A stretch of 38,055 nucleotides of DNA. Origin: JBBDIO01 sp040880365. GTDB taxonomy: Bacteria; Chloroflexota; Anaerolineae; Caldilineales; Caldilineaceae. Where the stretch lies: contig JBBDIO010000098.1 of the NCBI GenBank assembly GCA_040880365.1, positions 1 to 38,055 on the forward strand, in the 5' to 3' direction. Shown here one piece after another: positions 16,376 through 25,229 of this stretch. Position numbers and translations under genes: made by a program. The notes under the pieces were generated by a model. That model had not been told where the DNA came from, did not search any database, and saw nothing but the letters and a program-made list of their open reading frames with translations. The number at the start of each line of letters is the position of its first letter. Within the stretch, counting starts at the first letter, position 1.

Positions 16376-17233
16376 TTACGCGGTTTGCGCCTTCTCCAAT
16401 CCCCAGATTTCCGCCGCCGTGCCGCCCAATATTCGATCCTTCTCAGCTTCAGTCAACCACGGCAGCCCCTCGCGGATCAAACGCAATTCCTCGGCCAACG
16501 GCAGCCATTTGTGCTTCAACCGATGATGCGCCGGAAAGCCCGTACCCCACATTGTGCGCGCCGCGCCGAACGCGTTGTGCAGCCGCTGCAAAAACGGATG
16601 CACATCAATAAATGGGAAGTCCGCTTGGGATCGCCCCTTCACATCCGACAGCTTGTAGTAAATGTTCGGATATTGCGCCAACTCGACGATGGGATCAAAA
16701 TCCTGGGGCGAACCATCCAACTGCGGATAGCCCAGATGATCGATGATCAGACGCAATGCCGGGTAGCGTGTGGCAATCTCTGCCACCTGGCGCGCGTCCC
16801 TCGCCCGCATGTGAAACTGGATCACCGCATCCACGCGCGCGATCTCCTCCCACAGCGCCCGGTTGGCGTCCAGCGTCAACACCTCCTGATCCATGTAATA
16901 CATGGGATGGAAGCGAAAACCCACCAACCCCCGTTCTTCGATCCAATAGCCCACCTGCTGCGCGTTATTGGCGTCCAGCGGATCGATCAGGCCGTGCCCC
17001 ACGAAACGCTGGGGATAGGCCGCCACCGAATCGGCAATGTAGCCGTTGTCCCACGTAGACCAACTGGTCTGCACCAACACCGACCAGTCTACGCCATTGG
17101 CATCCATGTCGGCGATCAACTCTGCCGCCGTGCCCGGCTCATCGGGCAGGCTGGTCCAGTTTGGCGCAGTCGGTCCTACGGGATAGCGCGGCGGATCAAT
17201 TTCCCACACATGCACATGTGTATCGACTATCAT
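16376..17233 (-). CDS. Amidohydrolase family 2 protein (divergent active site)
   Basis: A 285-residue TIM-barrel hydrolase of the L-fuconolactonase / 2-pyrone-4,6-dicarboxylate lactonase type. It starts with the metal-type motif DTHVHVW (His6, His8). Further His residues lie at 109 (FRFHP), 141 (QFHMRA) and 166 (IIDHLGYP). The usual GSDWP near the C-terminus, whose Asp is catalytic, reads GTGFP here with Gly232 (codon GGC at 16538-16540). Activity may rely on another residue or be absent. The ATG at 17233 lies 11 bases after the stop of the DSD1-type gene, so the two form an operon. The substrate could be a lactone or a small amide or ester. Confidence 0.88.
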   Translation of the reverse strand: MIVDTHVHVWEIDPPRYPVGPTAPNWTSLPDEPGTAAELIADMDANGVDWSVLVQTSWSTWDNGYIADSVAAYPQRFVGHGLIDPLDANNAQQVGYWIEERGLVGFRFHPMYYMDQEVLTLDANRALWEEIARVDAVIQFHMRARDARQVAEIATRYPALRLIIDHLGYPQLDGSPQDFDPIVELAQYPNIYYKLSDVKGRSQADFPFIDVHPFLQRLHNAFGAARTMWGTGFPAHHRLKHKWLPLAEELRLIREGLPWLTEAEKDRILGGTAAEIWGLEKAQTA

Positions 17234-17244
17234 AGCGGCCTTTC

Positions 17245-18306
17245 CTAGCGGATTTTCCCGCGCGCATAAATGGGCCAGACTGCCTCCACGCGCCCCTTAC
17301 GCACGGCGACGATCTCGTCATGTTCGTTCACACACGGACACGGATGCACCGGTAAGACCTGCACCCGTTCGCCAATTTCGGGCTTGCTTGCGCACGCCGA
17401 AATATCCACATGCCCATGTTCTTCCGACGCGCCATAAAAGTGGGCATCGGGATACTCCACAATATAGCCCATGCTTGTGCCCCGGTCGGTCTGAATCGTC
17501 GATGCGCTCATGGTCTTGCTGCCGCCATCCAGAATCGCCCGCCCATCGGTAGGCCGGCTCACCACGGTTGCCAGCACCCGCAACGCACACTCTTCAACCG
17601 TATGCCGCCCGGCCCGCAAATGGCCCTCGCCACCCACGGGATACTCGCCAATCCGATATTCGGTCAATTCGGGAATCAGATGCGCTTCCAATGCATAGCG
17701 CGTACTGCCCCCGCTCACAATCGGATGCGGCAAACCCGCCCGGTCAAATTTTTCCAGAATCTCCTGAATCATAGGGCGCACCGCAGGCGGTGTGGGGAAG
17801 CCCATAATCCCGCGCAGCTCCAGCCCCGGCGCGCGATCCACCAACTGCCCCAGTTCCAGCGCTTTGTCCGCGCTGGTCACACCCGTGCGATCCTGTCCAC
17901 ATTCCACTTCGATCACCACACCCAGGTTGGTGCCCGACCGCTGGGCCGCATCTGCCAGCCCTTCAATCGTATAGGCCGAATCTGCCGCCACGGTAATCGT
18001 CGTCTGCCGAGCCAGCGCAGTCAGGCGATCCAGCTTTTGTTTCCCGATAATGTTGAACGGGATCATAATGTCCACAAACAGACCGCCGCCCACCATCACT
18101 TCGGCCTCGCCGATCTTCTGGCAGGTCAGCCCAATCGCGCCGCGTTCAATCTGCATCCGCGCCAGCGCCAGGGTTTTGTGAGTCTTAATATGCGGGCGCA
18201 GGCCAATCCCGTGTTCAGTGTAATAGCTTTGATACCGATCCAGATTGTGTTCCAGCGCATCCAGATCCAACGTTAGAACCGGCGTATCCAGTTCGTGAAT
18301 GTCCAT
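17245..18306 (-). CDS. DSD1-family PLP enzyme (D-serine dehydratase / D-threonine aldolase-like)
   Basis: A 353-residue fold-type III PLP protein. The start is the ATG at 18306, with AGGAGAAGAAA upstream; an open extension to 18420 lacks family resemblance. The N-terminal alanine-racemase barrel opens DIHELDTPVLTLDLDALEHN and carries RPHIKTHKT with Lys41 as the likely Schiff-base residue. The C-terminal domain has EEHGHVD and PVHPCPCVNEHD. The H-x-C pair matches the zinc ligands of eukaryotic-type D-serine dehydratase rather than the H-x-D of D-threonine aldolases. The enzyme probably cleaves or dehydrates a D-3-hydroxyamino acid in the cytoplasm. It sits directly before the amidohydrolase gene. 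Confidence 0.9.
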   Translation of the reverse strand: MDIHELDTPVLTLDLDALEHNLDRYQSYYTEHGIGLRPHIKTHKTLALARMQIERGAIGLTCQKIGEAEVMVGGGLFVDIMIPFNIIGKQKLDRLTALARQTTITVAADSAYTIEGLADAAQRSGTNLGVVIEVECGQDRTGVTSADKALELGQLVDRAPGLELRGIMGFPTPPAVRPMIQEILEKFDRAGLPHPIVSGGSTRYALEAHLIPELTEYRIGEYPVGGEGHLRAGRHTVEECALRVLATVVSRPTDGRAILDGGSKTMSASTIQTDRGTSMGYIVEYPDAHFYGASEEHGHVDISACASKPEIGERVQVLPVHPCPCVNEHDEIVAVRKGRVEAVWPIYARGKIR

Positions 18307-18400
18307 TTTCTTCTCCTGTACAGGCTGGTACACAGCCCGCGATTTGATGACGAAACGTGAAACCGACTGCCGCGTGCGCGGGCGGGTAATCATAGACATC

Positions 18401-18430
18401 ACCGGGCAGGATTGCAGCATCCCGCCCGGT
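18401..18430 (-). terminator. Hairpin between the 597-residue protein gene and the DSD1-type gene
   Basis: ACCGGGC (18401-18407) and GCCCGGT (18424-18430) pair perfectly. The stem continues with GGA/TCC after one mismatch, leaving an 8-base loop. It lies 15 bases after the stop of the upstream minus-strand gene. There is no T run, so it could be an attenuator or a weak terminator. Confidence 0.35.
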
Positions 18431-18445
18431 CTGCGTGCAAGGACC

Positions 18446-20239
18446 TTAGTCCCAGGGGAAAAGCATAGTTGGCGCGCTGCTCCACCGTTCCATGCGAATT
18501 TTCAGCGTACTGCCACACCCCGCAGCCAGATAGACCGGAAAATGCGTAGCGTTCACAGTGTGCGTCGTGTCGCCCATCTCTACATCCTGAATCATGTGCT
18601 CACCATAGCCGCCGCCCTGCACCTCAATGCGCCGACCGTGGGTCTGGTTCAGGTTCACCAGCGTCACCGTCACCGAATCGGCATCCATCGCCTCCACCAA
18701 AACCGCCACATCGTCGGGCAGGCCGGCGCGCTGCCTCGCCGGATCGAAGTAGCGCAGCCGCGATTGCAACGGGAAACCGGCAATCCCTGTGGGCAAGCCC
18801 CCCCAGATAAGCTTGATCAGGGTGCCAATCGAGGCCGGATTAAACGGATTCGGATTGTCCGAAAGCCGAGTGTCCAGCGTCAGCGTTTCCCGTGTAATGC
18901 CATTTTCCACGCGCGAACGGATGCGCTCAAAGTCCGCCGCCATCGCTTCTTCGGGAAAATCGGGATTCTCGCCATTCAGGAACTTCACCCACGGGTCGTC
19001 TGCCACCCGTTCCCGGTCGGCTTCGTCCTGTGTCCAATAATACAAGTCCAGCGCACCGTGGTTATAGGGCTGTTCCGAAAAAGCATACCAGCCGTCATCG
19101 CCGTGCATATGCGGATAGAGCGTCACGCCGTCTTCGGTCTTGGCATTGCCGTTGACCGTATCCAGCACCGTGCGCCATGTGTCCACATACTTCATGTCGC
19201 CAGTCGCCATCAGCGCATTGCCCCAGCCGCGATAGGCCCACTGCGACAGATTGCGATGCACCAGCCGCCCGTTGGCCGGGTCGATCGTGGAAAAGCCCCA
19301 GCCATAGACACCGCCATACCACTTGCCGTCACATTCGCCGCCGATGCTGCCATCCAGCCCAATGTTCGAAGGCACAACCCCGCCATTGGCCTGCGTGCGC
19401 TCTACCCAAACATCGGCATAGCCCACCAGCCAATCCAGATATTTCTGTTCTCCGGTCAGCAAATAGGCATTGAGCACCAGACTGGTCGCACCCATGTTCA
19501 GGGGATGATCACCGGCGACGTCGTTGTAGTCCTTGAAATGGTCCAGCATTTCCTGATAATTGCGCTCACCGTGCAACAGGATGAAACGATCTTCGATTTC
19601 AATCGGATCGCCCGCCCAATCCAGCGCGGTCGCCTTGCGCAACATGGGACCGCGGCTGCCCGTATACATGCTGCGAATCACGCGATGCTCCGGGTCATAG
19701 TTGGGCGCCTGGGGATCCTCGTCCATATAAAAGCCGGCAAAACGCCGCACGCGCTTCTCAAAATTTGAAGCATAGGGACCCGAAAGCCCCAGCATGTTGA
19801 AAACCGACATAGACTCGCCGTTGTGCAGCCAATCGCAGATCGTCGGAAACTCTTTGTAATACATGCCATCGCGGGCGAACGGCACCTCTGTGGTCTTGGC
19901 TGCGGTATATTGCTCCACATGCCCTTCCCACGCCAACTGGCACATCTCCAGAATCTCGTCCGACGCGCCCAGCGCATGCAACACAGGCCAATCGGCCAGA
20001 TTTTCAATCGCGTCATCCGGGCCATCATCCCCACCCCAGCGGGGAATACAGCGCAGATGGCCGCGGGCATCAAAGAAGTAGTCGAAGAATGCCCGACACG
20101 CCTCGTCGTTGGCCCGCAACAGCTCCCGCTCCAAAATCGCCCAGGTCGGCGGTGAAAGCGGCTGGTCGATCACCAAAGTCGATCGTCGAAAACCCGGCGC
20201 AGCCTCACCCAAAGCTGCTCTATGACGTTGAACGCCCAT
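18446..20239 (-). CDS. Protein of unknown family, probable alpha/alpha-barrel (glycosidase-like)
   Basis: A 597-residue protein when started at the ATG at 20239 (AAGGA five bases upstream); a TTG at 20260 would add seven residues. No signal peptide or membrane helix is visible. It is rich in W, Y, G and D. Helical stretches alternate with conserved-looking loops such as IPRWGGDDGPDDAIENL, GDHPLNMGATSLVLNAYLL, GGVYGWGFSTID and NLSQWAYRGWGNALMATGD. This spacing is like six-hairpin alpha/alpha-barrel glycosidases and polysaccharide lyases, with a beta-rich C-terminal segment from about 490 (VTVTLVNLNQTHGRRIEVQG). That assignment is pattern-based and I cannot name a family. It lies between the aminotransferase and DSD1-type genes. 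Confidence 0.75.
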   Translation of the reverse strand: MGVQRHRAALGEAAPGFRRSTLVIDQPLSPPTWAILERELLRANDEACRAFFDYFFDARGHLRCIPRWGGDDGPDDAIENLADWPVLHALGASDEILEMCQLAWEGHVEQYTAAKTTEVPFARDGMYYKEFPTICDWLHNGESMSVFNMLGLSGPYASNFEKRVRRFAGFYMDEDPQAPNYDPEHRVIRSMYTGSRGPMLRKATALDWAGDPIEIEDRFILLHGERNYQEMLDHFKDYNDVAGDHPLNMGATSLVLNAYLLTGEQKYLDWLVGYADVWVERTQANGGVVPSNIGLDGSIGGECDGKWYGGVYGWGFSTIDPANGRLVHRNLSQWAYRGWGNALMATGDMKYVDTWRTVLDTVNGNAKTEDGVTLYPHMHGDDGWYAFSEQPYNHGALDLYYWTQDEADRERVADDPWVKFLNGENPDFPEEAMAADFERIRSRVENGITRETLTLDTRLSDNPNPFNPASIGTLIKLIWGGLPTGIAGFPLQSRLRYFDPARQRAGLPDDVAVLVEAMDADSVTVTLVNLNQTHGRRIEVQGGGYGEHMIQDVEMGDTTHTVNATHFPVYLAAGCGSTLKIRMERWSSAPTMLFPWD

Positions 20240-20388
20240 TCCATTCCTTCTTTCTATCAATTGCTGGAAACTGCCAGAAACTTCGTTGGCAAGCTTGCCG
20301 ATTGGTCAGACACGGGGGGTGCCCTACCCCAGCCGCCAAGCTGCTCGTCAAAGGATATCGTGCGTGGAAACTACAAGAGTCGAACCGC

Positions 20389-20412
20389 GTTGTTAGCCAG
20401 GTTGTTAGCCAA
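20389..20412. repeat. 12-bp tandem duplication at the aminotransferase stop codon
   Basis: GTTGTTAGCCAG (20389-20400) is followed at once by GTTGTTAGCCAA (20401-20412). On the minus strand it spans the TAA stop at 20405-20407 and creates a second in-frame TAA twelve bases later. Confidence 0.7.
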
Positions 20413-21582
20413 AGCGCCGCGGGATGGACAACAGTCGGCTACCCGCTTCATGTAGCGTCGCGATGCGCTTGGGAAATGCAAAACGCACACTGCGCCCGCC
20501 ATACTGTGCACCCGTATAGAAGCTTGTCATGGGCACCACCGCCACGCCCACTTCGCGCGTCAGCCACAGCGCAAAGTCCATAGAGTCCAGCTCGGCCTGG
20601 GGCGTACCAATACAGCATACTCGGCAATGGTGTAATAGGCGCCTTCGGGCGTGCTGGCGGCAAATCCGGCCTCGGCCAGGTAGCCCATGAGCGTATCCCG
20701 CCGTTCTGCATAATCGACCGCCAACTGCGCGAAATAATCTGTGGGCAAGGCATAGGCCGCGAGCGCAGCCGCCTGCAGCGGAGTCGCCGCGCAGATGGTC
20801 AGATAGTCGTGGCAACGACGCACCGCCGAAGCCAATGCGTCGGGGGCAATCACCACCCCCAGTCGCCAGCCGGTCATGGCAAAGGTCTTGCTCATGCCCG
20901 TCACGGTAATCGTGCGATCGCGCAGGGCCGGCAGACTCCCCGGCGCGACATGCACACGCCCATCATAGAGAATATGCTCGTAAATCTCATCGGTAATCAA
21001 CACCAGGTCGTGTTCGATCACCAGGCGCGCGATTGCGGCAATTTCATCTGCATCGAATACTCGCCCCGTGGGATTATGGGGTGTATTCAGCAGAATTGCC
21101 CGCGTCTTGCTCGACACATAGCGCGCCAGCAAGTCATAGTCCAGCCGATAATCGGGACCAGTCAACGGCACGGCCCGCGGCACCGCATTGATCATGATTG
21201 CCGCGGGCGCAAAGTTCTCATGCGCCGGCTCGATAATCAGAATTTCCTCGCCCGGATTCAACACGGCCATCTGGGCCACCACGATGCCTTCCGTCACCCC
21301 ACAGGTCACGGTCACATGCACATCCGGGTCCACATCCCACCCCAGGCGCGGCCCATACCGCTCGGCCAGAATCCGGCGCAATGGCGGATAGCCCCACGTC
21401 ACGGTATATTGATTCTCGCCGCCGCGCATGGCCTCCACCGCGGCTTCCACCACTGTAGAAGGCGGGTCAAAATCAGGATACCCCTGGCTCAGGTTAATCG
21501 CGTTCGCCTCGTGCGCGTGGCGCGTCATTTCGCGAATAAGCGACTCCTGAAACTGATTCAGACGGTCGGCTGCACGTAGCAT
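20405..21582 (-). CDS. Class I/II pyridoxal-phosphate aminotransferase, frameshifted near the 3' end
   Basis: Read across one frameshift the gene codes about 392 residues, the normal length for an AspC/KAT-like aminotransferase. Frame one (21582 to about 20608) carries NLSQGYPDFDPP, the PLP-phosphate region, NTPHNPTGRVF, ITDEIYEHILYDG and SKTFAMTGWRLG with Schiff-base Lys232. It then runs into unrelated residues and stops at 20560. The continuation lies in the next frame: LDSMDFALWLTREVGVAVVP, then SVRFAFPK with the substrate-carboxylate Arg, ending at TAA 20405-20407. Adding one G in the GG at about 20606-20608 restores the frame. A sequencing or assembly error in this draft is as likely as true decay. 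It lies 20 bases downstream of the aldo/keto reductase gene. Confidence 0.85.
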
Positions 21583-21602
21583 AAAAGACTCCGCATGAGA
21601 TT

Positions 21603-22580
21603 TTAGGGACGATACATAGGCGCAGGGGCCGAAACTGCATCCAGCCGAGCGCGGTGTTCCGCATCCAACGACCAGCCCAGAGCGCCGAAATTGTCCTCCA
21701 GATGCGCAATCGTATCGCCGCCTGTAATTGCACAGGTGATCTCCGGATGCGCGAGCACCCAGGCCAGGGCGACCTGGGCCGGCGTCTTGCCGACCTCATC
21801 GGCAATCGCACACACCGCCTCGATCACCGCACCTGCCGGCCCGTCGATATACCCCTCAAAGCGGTCGCGCCCGCGTGTTGCCCAATACGTACCATCCGGT
21901 GCAGGCTTGCCCCGTCGATAGAGTCCACTCAGCAAGCCGACGGCCAGCGGGCTATAGGCCATAATTCCCAGGCCCTGGTCGCGCGCCACCCCAAACAGCT
22001 CCTCTTCTGGGGTGCGCTGCAACAGGCTATACTCATTCTGGATGCACATAAAGGGCGTCAGGTGCCGGCTATCGGCAATCCATTGCCCCTTGGTCACTTG
22101 CCATCCCTTATAGTTGCAACATCCCACATAGCGCGCCTTGCCAGACTGCACCACAGTATCCAGCGCGGCCATAGTCTCTTCCAGCGGCGTAGATTCGTCG
22201 AAAATATGCACCAGATACACATCCACATAATCGGTTTGCAGCCGCCGCAGAGAGTTATCAATCTCTCGCAAAATATGTACGCGCGCCAGCCCCCGGTCAT
22301 TGGGACCCCGCCCCACCGGGCTGGCTACCTTCGACGTGATGACCACGTCGTCGCGCTTGCCCAGAATGGCGCGCCCCAGAATTTGCTCCGACCGACCCGG
22401 GCGACTGTGATCGTCAGTCGGCGAATAGATATTGGCACAGTCGATCAGATTAATCCCCAGATCGATTGCCCGTTCAATCACCCGTTGCGCCTCTTGTTCA
22501 TCGGCCTGCCCACGCAACCCCAATCCATACGCCAAACGGCTGACCTTCAAACCGGCCTTACCAAAATTGATATACTCCAT
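21603..22580 (-). CDS. Aldo/keto reductase
   Basis: A 325-residue NADPH-dependent oxidoreductase of the AKR superfamily. The start is the ATG at 22580, with AAGGAAGG upstream; the frame is open to 22634 but the extra residues are untypical. The catalytic tetrad is complete: Asp47 and Tyr52 (NLIDCANIYS), Lys84 (ITSKV) and His125 (YLVHIF). The C-terminal LAWVLAHPEITCAITGG segment forms the cofactor phosphate site. The order and length resemble the YajO/Gpr/L-glyceraldehyde-3-phosphate reductase groups, which reduce aldehydes and ketoses. It sits between MFS and aminotransferase genes, compatible with a sugar or amino-sugar route. Confidence 0.93.
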   Translation of the reverse strand: MEYINFGKAGLKVSRLAYGLGLRGQADEQEAQRVIERAIDLGINLIDCANIYSPTDDHSRPGRSEQILGRAILGKRDDVVITSKVASPVGRGPNDRGLARVHILREIDNSLRRLQTDYVDVYLVHIFDESTPLEETMAALDTVVQSGKARYVGCCNYKGWQVTKGQWIADSRHLTPFMCIQNEYSLLQRTPEEELFGVARDQGLGIMAYSPLAVGLLSGLYRRGKPAPDGTYWATRGRDRFEGYIDGPAGAVIEAVCAIADEVGKTPAQVALAWVLAHPEITCAITGGDTIAHLEDNFGALGWSLDAEHRARLDAVSAPAPMYRP

Positions 22581-22664
22581 TTGCTGCCTTCCTTCATAGA
22601 AACCACAATAGAAATTAAATTGACTGCTTTCCACTCTTTGGCCGATTTCTGAACAGGCACAAAC

Positions 22665-24017
22665 TCAATTGCCGCCCGGCTGCGATGGTGTATGCGTAGA
22701 TTGGGGTACGCCCGTCGGCGTCTGCGCGGCAGGCCCAATCGGCGGCACCAGAGGCGGCACTTGCTGCGTCGCCGGCGCGGGCATGGCGCGCAACCCCGGC
22801 AATGCAATGCCAATGCCCACCAATGCCAGAGCTGCCGCCCCGGTCATCACGCTCAGTGCAGTCGCTGCGCCCAACACCTGCGCCAATGCGCCTGTCTGCA
22901 ATTTGCCCAATGGGTCCGAGCCAATCGCCAGTACCAGCACACCCATGGTCCGGCTGCGCATTTCGTCACTAGCCGTCAACAGAATGATCGAAGTCTGCAT
23001 AATCCCGAAACAGGCTTGTCCCATTCCGGCCATAAAGAGCAGGCCCCACGAAAGCGGATACCACGTAGACTGTGACAGCCCAAACAAGACAATACTCATG
23101 CCAATCGTGCCCACCAGCATAATCCAGCCATTGGAAAAGTGGCGACGAATCTGCGCAATCAGCAGCAGCCCAAAGAAACTCCCCACACCGGATGCTGCTC
23201 CCAGATAGCCCAGTCCCGCCGGTCCCACCCGCAGCACATCGCGCGCAATCACAGGCAGCAGTGTCATATAGGGCACAACCCACATATTAAACGCCGCCGT
23301 GATTAGAATCACGCCCAGAATTGGCTGATTCTTCCCCACATAGCGCAGACTTTCACCCAACACCGACCACGGTGACGCCGCCGCACGGCGATTTGTTTTG
23401 GGAATGGGCTGACCCGATAGATAGCTGAGCGTCGTCAACGTCGCGCCCGAAAGCAGCATCATCACCAGATACGCGCCGATGGCCCCATAGGCCGCTACCA
23501 AAACACCGGCAATGGCAGGCCCGCCAATCCGCGAAAACCCTTGCGACAGATTTTCCAAAAGCATAGCGTCCACGGTGCGCTCCTTGCCCACCAAATCGGG
23601 CAACAGCGACCGGCGCGCCGGCCAGTCCATGGCCCAACAGGCGCCCAGGATCACCCCCGTCGCGTAGAGGTGCCAGAGCTGCAAAGAATCAGTCAGCAGC
23701 AAGATCACCAACGTGACCTGCACCGTAAAGTTTGTGCTCTGCGCCGCCAATATAACGCGCCGCCGCCCAAAACGGTCGGCAACCTGGCCCGCCACAAACC
23801 CCAAAATCAGCAGGGGCAGCGACCGGCAAAAGCCTGCCACCGCCACCAGCCAGGGCGAATTGGTCATCTCTAATACCAACCACCCCACCACAATCGCTTC
23901 CATGAAGTGGGCTTGCCACCAGAGCACATTACTGCTCAACAGCCACCGAAAATCTGCTATGGACAACAGTGCCCTTGCACCGCGCAGTCCTTGCGCGTGC
24001 GCCAGCGGATTCGCCAT
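22665..24017 (-). CDS. MFS transporter (MFS_3-like), proline-rich C-terminal tail
   Basis: A 450-residue membrane protein with about 12 helices. The segment LGFVAGQVADRFGRRRVILA is the MFS loop 2-3 signature. The start LSIADFRWLLSSNVLWWQAHFMEA is typical of the MFS_3/EntS-like exporters and similar in plan to the MFS at 765-2066. The last 45 residues form a P/Q/T-rich tail, probably disordered and cytoplasmic. It begins just past the terminator that ends the Pgl-like gene, so it likely has its own promoter and heads the minus-strand group down to 16.4 kb. The cargo is unknown. Confidence 0.88.
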   Translation of the reverse strand: MANPLAHAQGLRGARALLSIADFRWLLSSNVLWWQAHFMEAIVVGWLVLEMTNSPWLVAVAGFCRSLPLLILGFVAGQVADRFGRRRVILAAQSTNFTVQVTLVILLLTDSLQLWHLYATGVILGACWAMDWPARRSLLPDLVGKERTVDAMLLENLSQGFSRIGGPAIAGVLVAAYGAIGAYLVMMLLSGATLTTLSYLSGQPIPKTNRRAAASPWSVLGESLRYVGKNQPILGVILITAAFNMWVVPYMTLLPVIARDVLRVGPAGLGYLGAASGVGSFFGLLLIAQIRRHFSNGWIMLVGTIGMSIVLFGLSQSTWYPLSWGLLFMAGMGQACFGIMQTSIILLTASDEMRSRTMGVLVLAIGSDPLGKLQTGALAQVLGAATALSVMTGAAALALVGIGIALPGLRAMPAPATQQVPPLVPPIGPAAQTPTGVPQSTHTPSQPGGN

Positions 24018-24049
24018 CGGTCACTCTTTTCTAAACGCCGTCAAGCCCG

Positions 24050-24106
24050 AAAAAGCGGAGCATCCACACGGGTAATCACGATCTGACCCGTAGGACGCCC
24101 CGCTTT
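24050..24106 (-). terminator. Intrinsic terminator after the 6-phosphogluconolactonase-like gene
   Basis: On the minus strand, just past the Pgl stop, AAAGCGG, GCGTCC and ACGGGT pair in register with ACCCGT, GGATGC (one G-U) and CCGCTTT. They form a long stem with two small bulges and a 12-base loop, followed by a run of T. This is the clearest intrinsic terminator in the window. Confidence 0.7.
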
Positions 24107-24113
24107 AGGCCGC

Positions 24114-25208
24114 TTAACCCAGAAACTTCACACAGACAGGATAGGGGATCACCGCACTCTGATCCGTCGCCGTCAACTTGCCGGTCTTCGTATCCACCTG
24201 GTAGACAAACACGTTGTGCGTGTTCTGATTGGCGGCAATCAGCCACTCGCCCGATGGATCCAGGTTGAAGTTGCGCGGAAATTCACCCTGGCTCGACGTA
24301 TATTCCACAGTCTTGAGGCTACCATCATCCTGCACTTTGAAGACGGCAATCGAATCATGCCCCCGATTCGAGCCGTAGACAAACTTGCCATTAGGATGTA
24401 CTCGCACCTCGGCGCAATAGCTGGTGCCGTCAAAGTCATCGGGCAGGGTGGAAAGTGTCTGGATTTCGTCCAGTGTGCCCTTGTCCCCGTCAAAGGCAAA
24501 CACGGTCATGGTAGAATCCAGTTCGTTAATCACATAGGCATACTGATTATTGGGGTGGAAGGCAAAATGGCGTGGCCCCGCCCCCGCTTTCACCTTGGCC
24601 CACGGCTGGGCGCGGTTTGCCGTAATCGTCCCGGCATCCGCATCGAAGGCATAGATGAGAATCTTGTCCAGCCCCAGATCCGCCACATACGCAAAGCGGT
24701 TATTGCTGTCCAGATTCACAGAATGGGCGTGCGGCCCCTGCTGTCGCTGGGGATTGATACTCGATCCTTCATGCTGCACCGAATCGGACGCCGGCAACAG
24801 CGAACCATCGTCCGCCAGCGGCAAGACCGCCACACTGCCGCTGCCATAATTGGAGACCAGAACCTTGGTACCGCTGGCGTCCACGCTTAGATGACACGGG
24901 CCGTCGCCCTTGCTTGCTTCGCTATTCAAAAGCTCCAAAAATCCCGTCTTGCTATCGACTGCAAATGCGCTCACCCCGCCCATTGGCTTGCCGTCACCGT
25001 CGCCTAGCTCTGCCACGGCATAGAGATGAGTCTTGGCAGGATTCAACGCCAGGAACGAAGGATTTTCCACACCACTCATTGTGCCAACCGGAGTCAGCGC
25101 GCCGCTTTCCCGGTTCAGATTGTAAATATAGATGCCTTCACTGCGGCCTGCGCCGGTCGCCTCGCGGCGCGTATAGGTTCCAAAATAGACAAAAATGTCG
25201 CTCATCAT
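24114..25208 (-). CDS. Lactonase family beta-propeller (6-phosphogluconolactonase-like)
   Basis: A 364-residue, seven-bladed propeller of the YbhE/Pgl lactonase family. The opening FVYFGTYTRREATGAGRSEG, LALNPAKTHLYAVAE, the KVLVSNYGSGSVAVLPL blade, QGPHAHSVNLD and GAGPRHFAFHPNNQYAYVIN are all family marks. Relatives hydrolyse 6-phosphogluconolactone or the cyclic carbonate/lactone products of sugar oxidation. No signal peptide is seen, so it acts in the cytoplasm. The start has two ATGs in a row (25208 and 25205) behind AGGAAGGAAG. It is the last gene of the 24-32 kb group; an upstream Gfo/Idh oxidoreductase could supply the lactone. Confidence 0.93.
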   Translation of the reverse strand: MMSDIFVYFGTYTRREATGAGRSEGIYIYNLNRESGALTPVGTMSGVENPSFLALNPAKTHLYAVAELGDGDGKPMGGVSAFAVDSKTGFLELLNSEASKGDGPCHLSVDASGTKVLVSNYGSGSVAVLPLADDGSLLPASDSVQHEGSSINPQRQQGPHAHSVNLDSNNRFAYVADLGLDKILIYAFDADAGTITANRAQPWAKVKAGAGPRHFAFHPNNQYAYVINELDSTMTVFAFDGDKGTLDEIQTLSTLPDDFDGTSYCAEVRVHPNGKFVYGSNRGHDSIAVFKVQDDGSLKTVEYTSSQGEFPRNFNLDPSGEWLIAANQNTHNVFVYQVDTKTGKLTATDQSAVIPYPVCVKFLG

Positions 25209-25229
25209 ACTTCCTTCCTCTGAATAAAA

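Noticed and set aside
16298..17248. 316-residue plus-strand frame opposite the amidohydrolase
   Set aside because: Shadow of a clear family member; it would also begin inside the palindrome.
18299..19768. 489-residue plus-strand frame opposite the 597-residue protein
   Set aside because: I/H/R/Q-rich shadow composition; the minus-strand frame has coherent start, ribosome site and operon position.
20370..20400. tRNA-like T-loop (GGTTCGACTC on the minus strand)
   Set aside because: Flanking bases do not form the T stem and there is no acceptor or anticodon arm in the expected positions.
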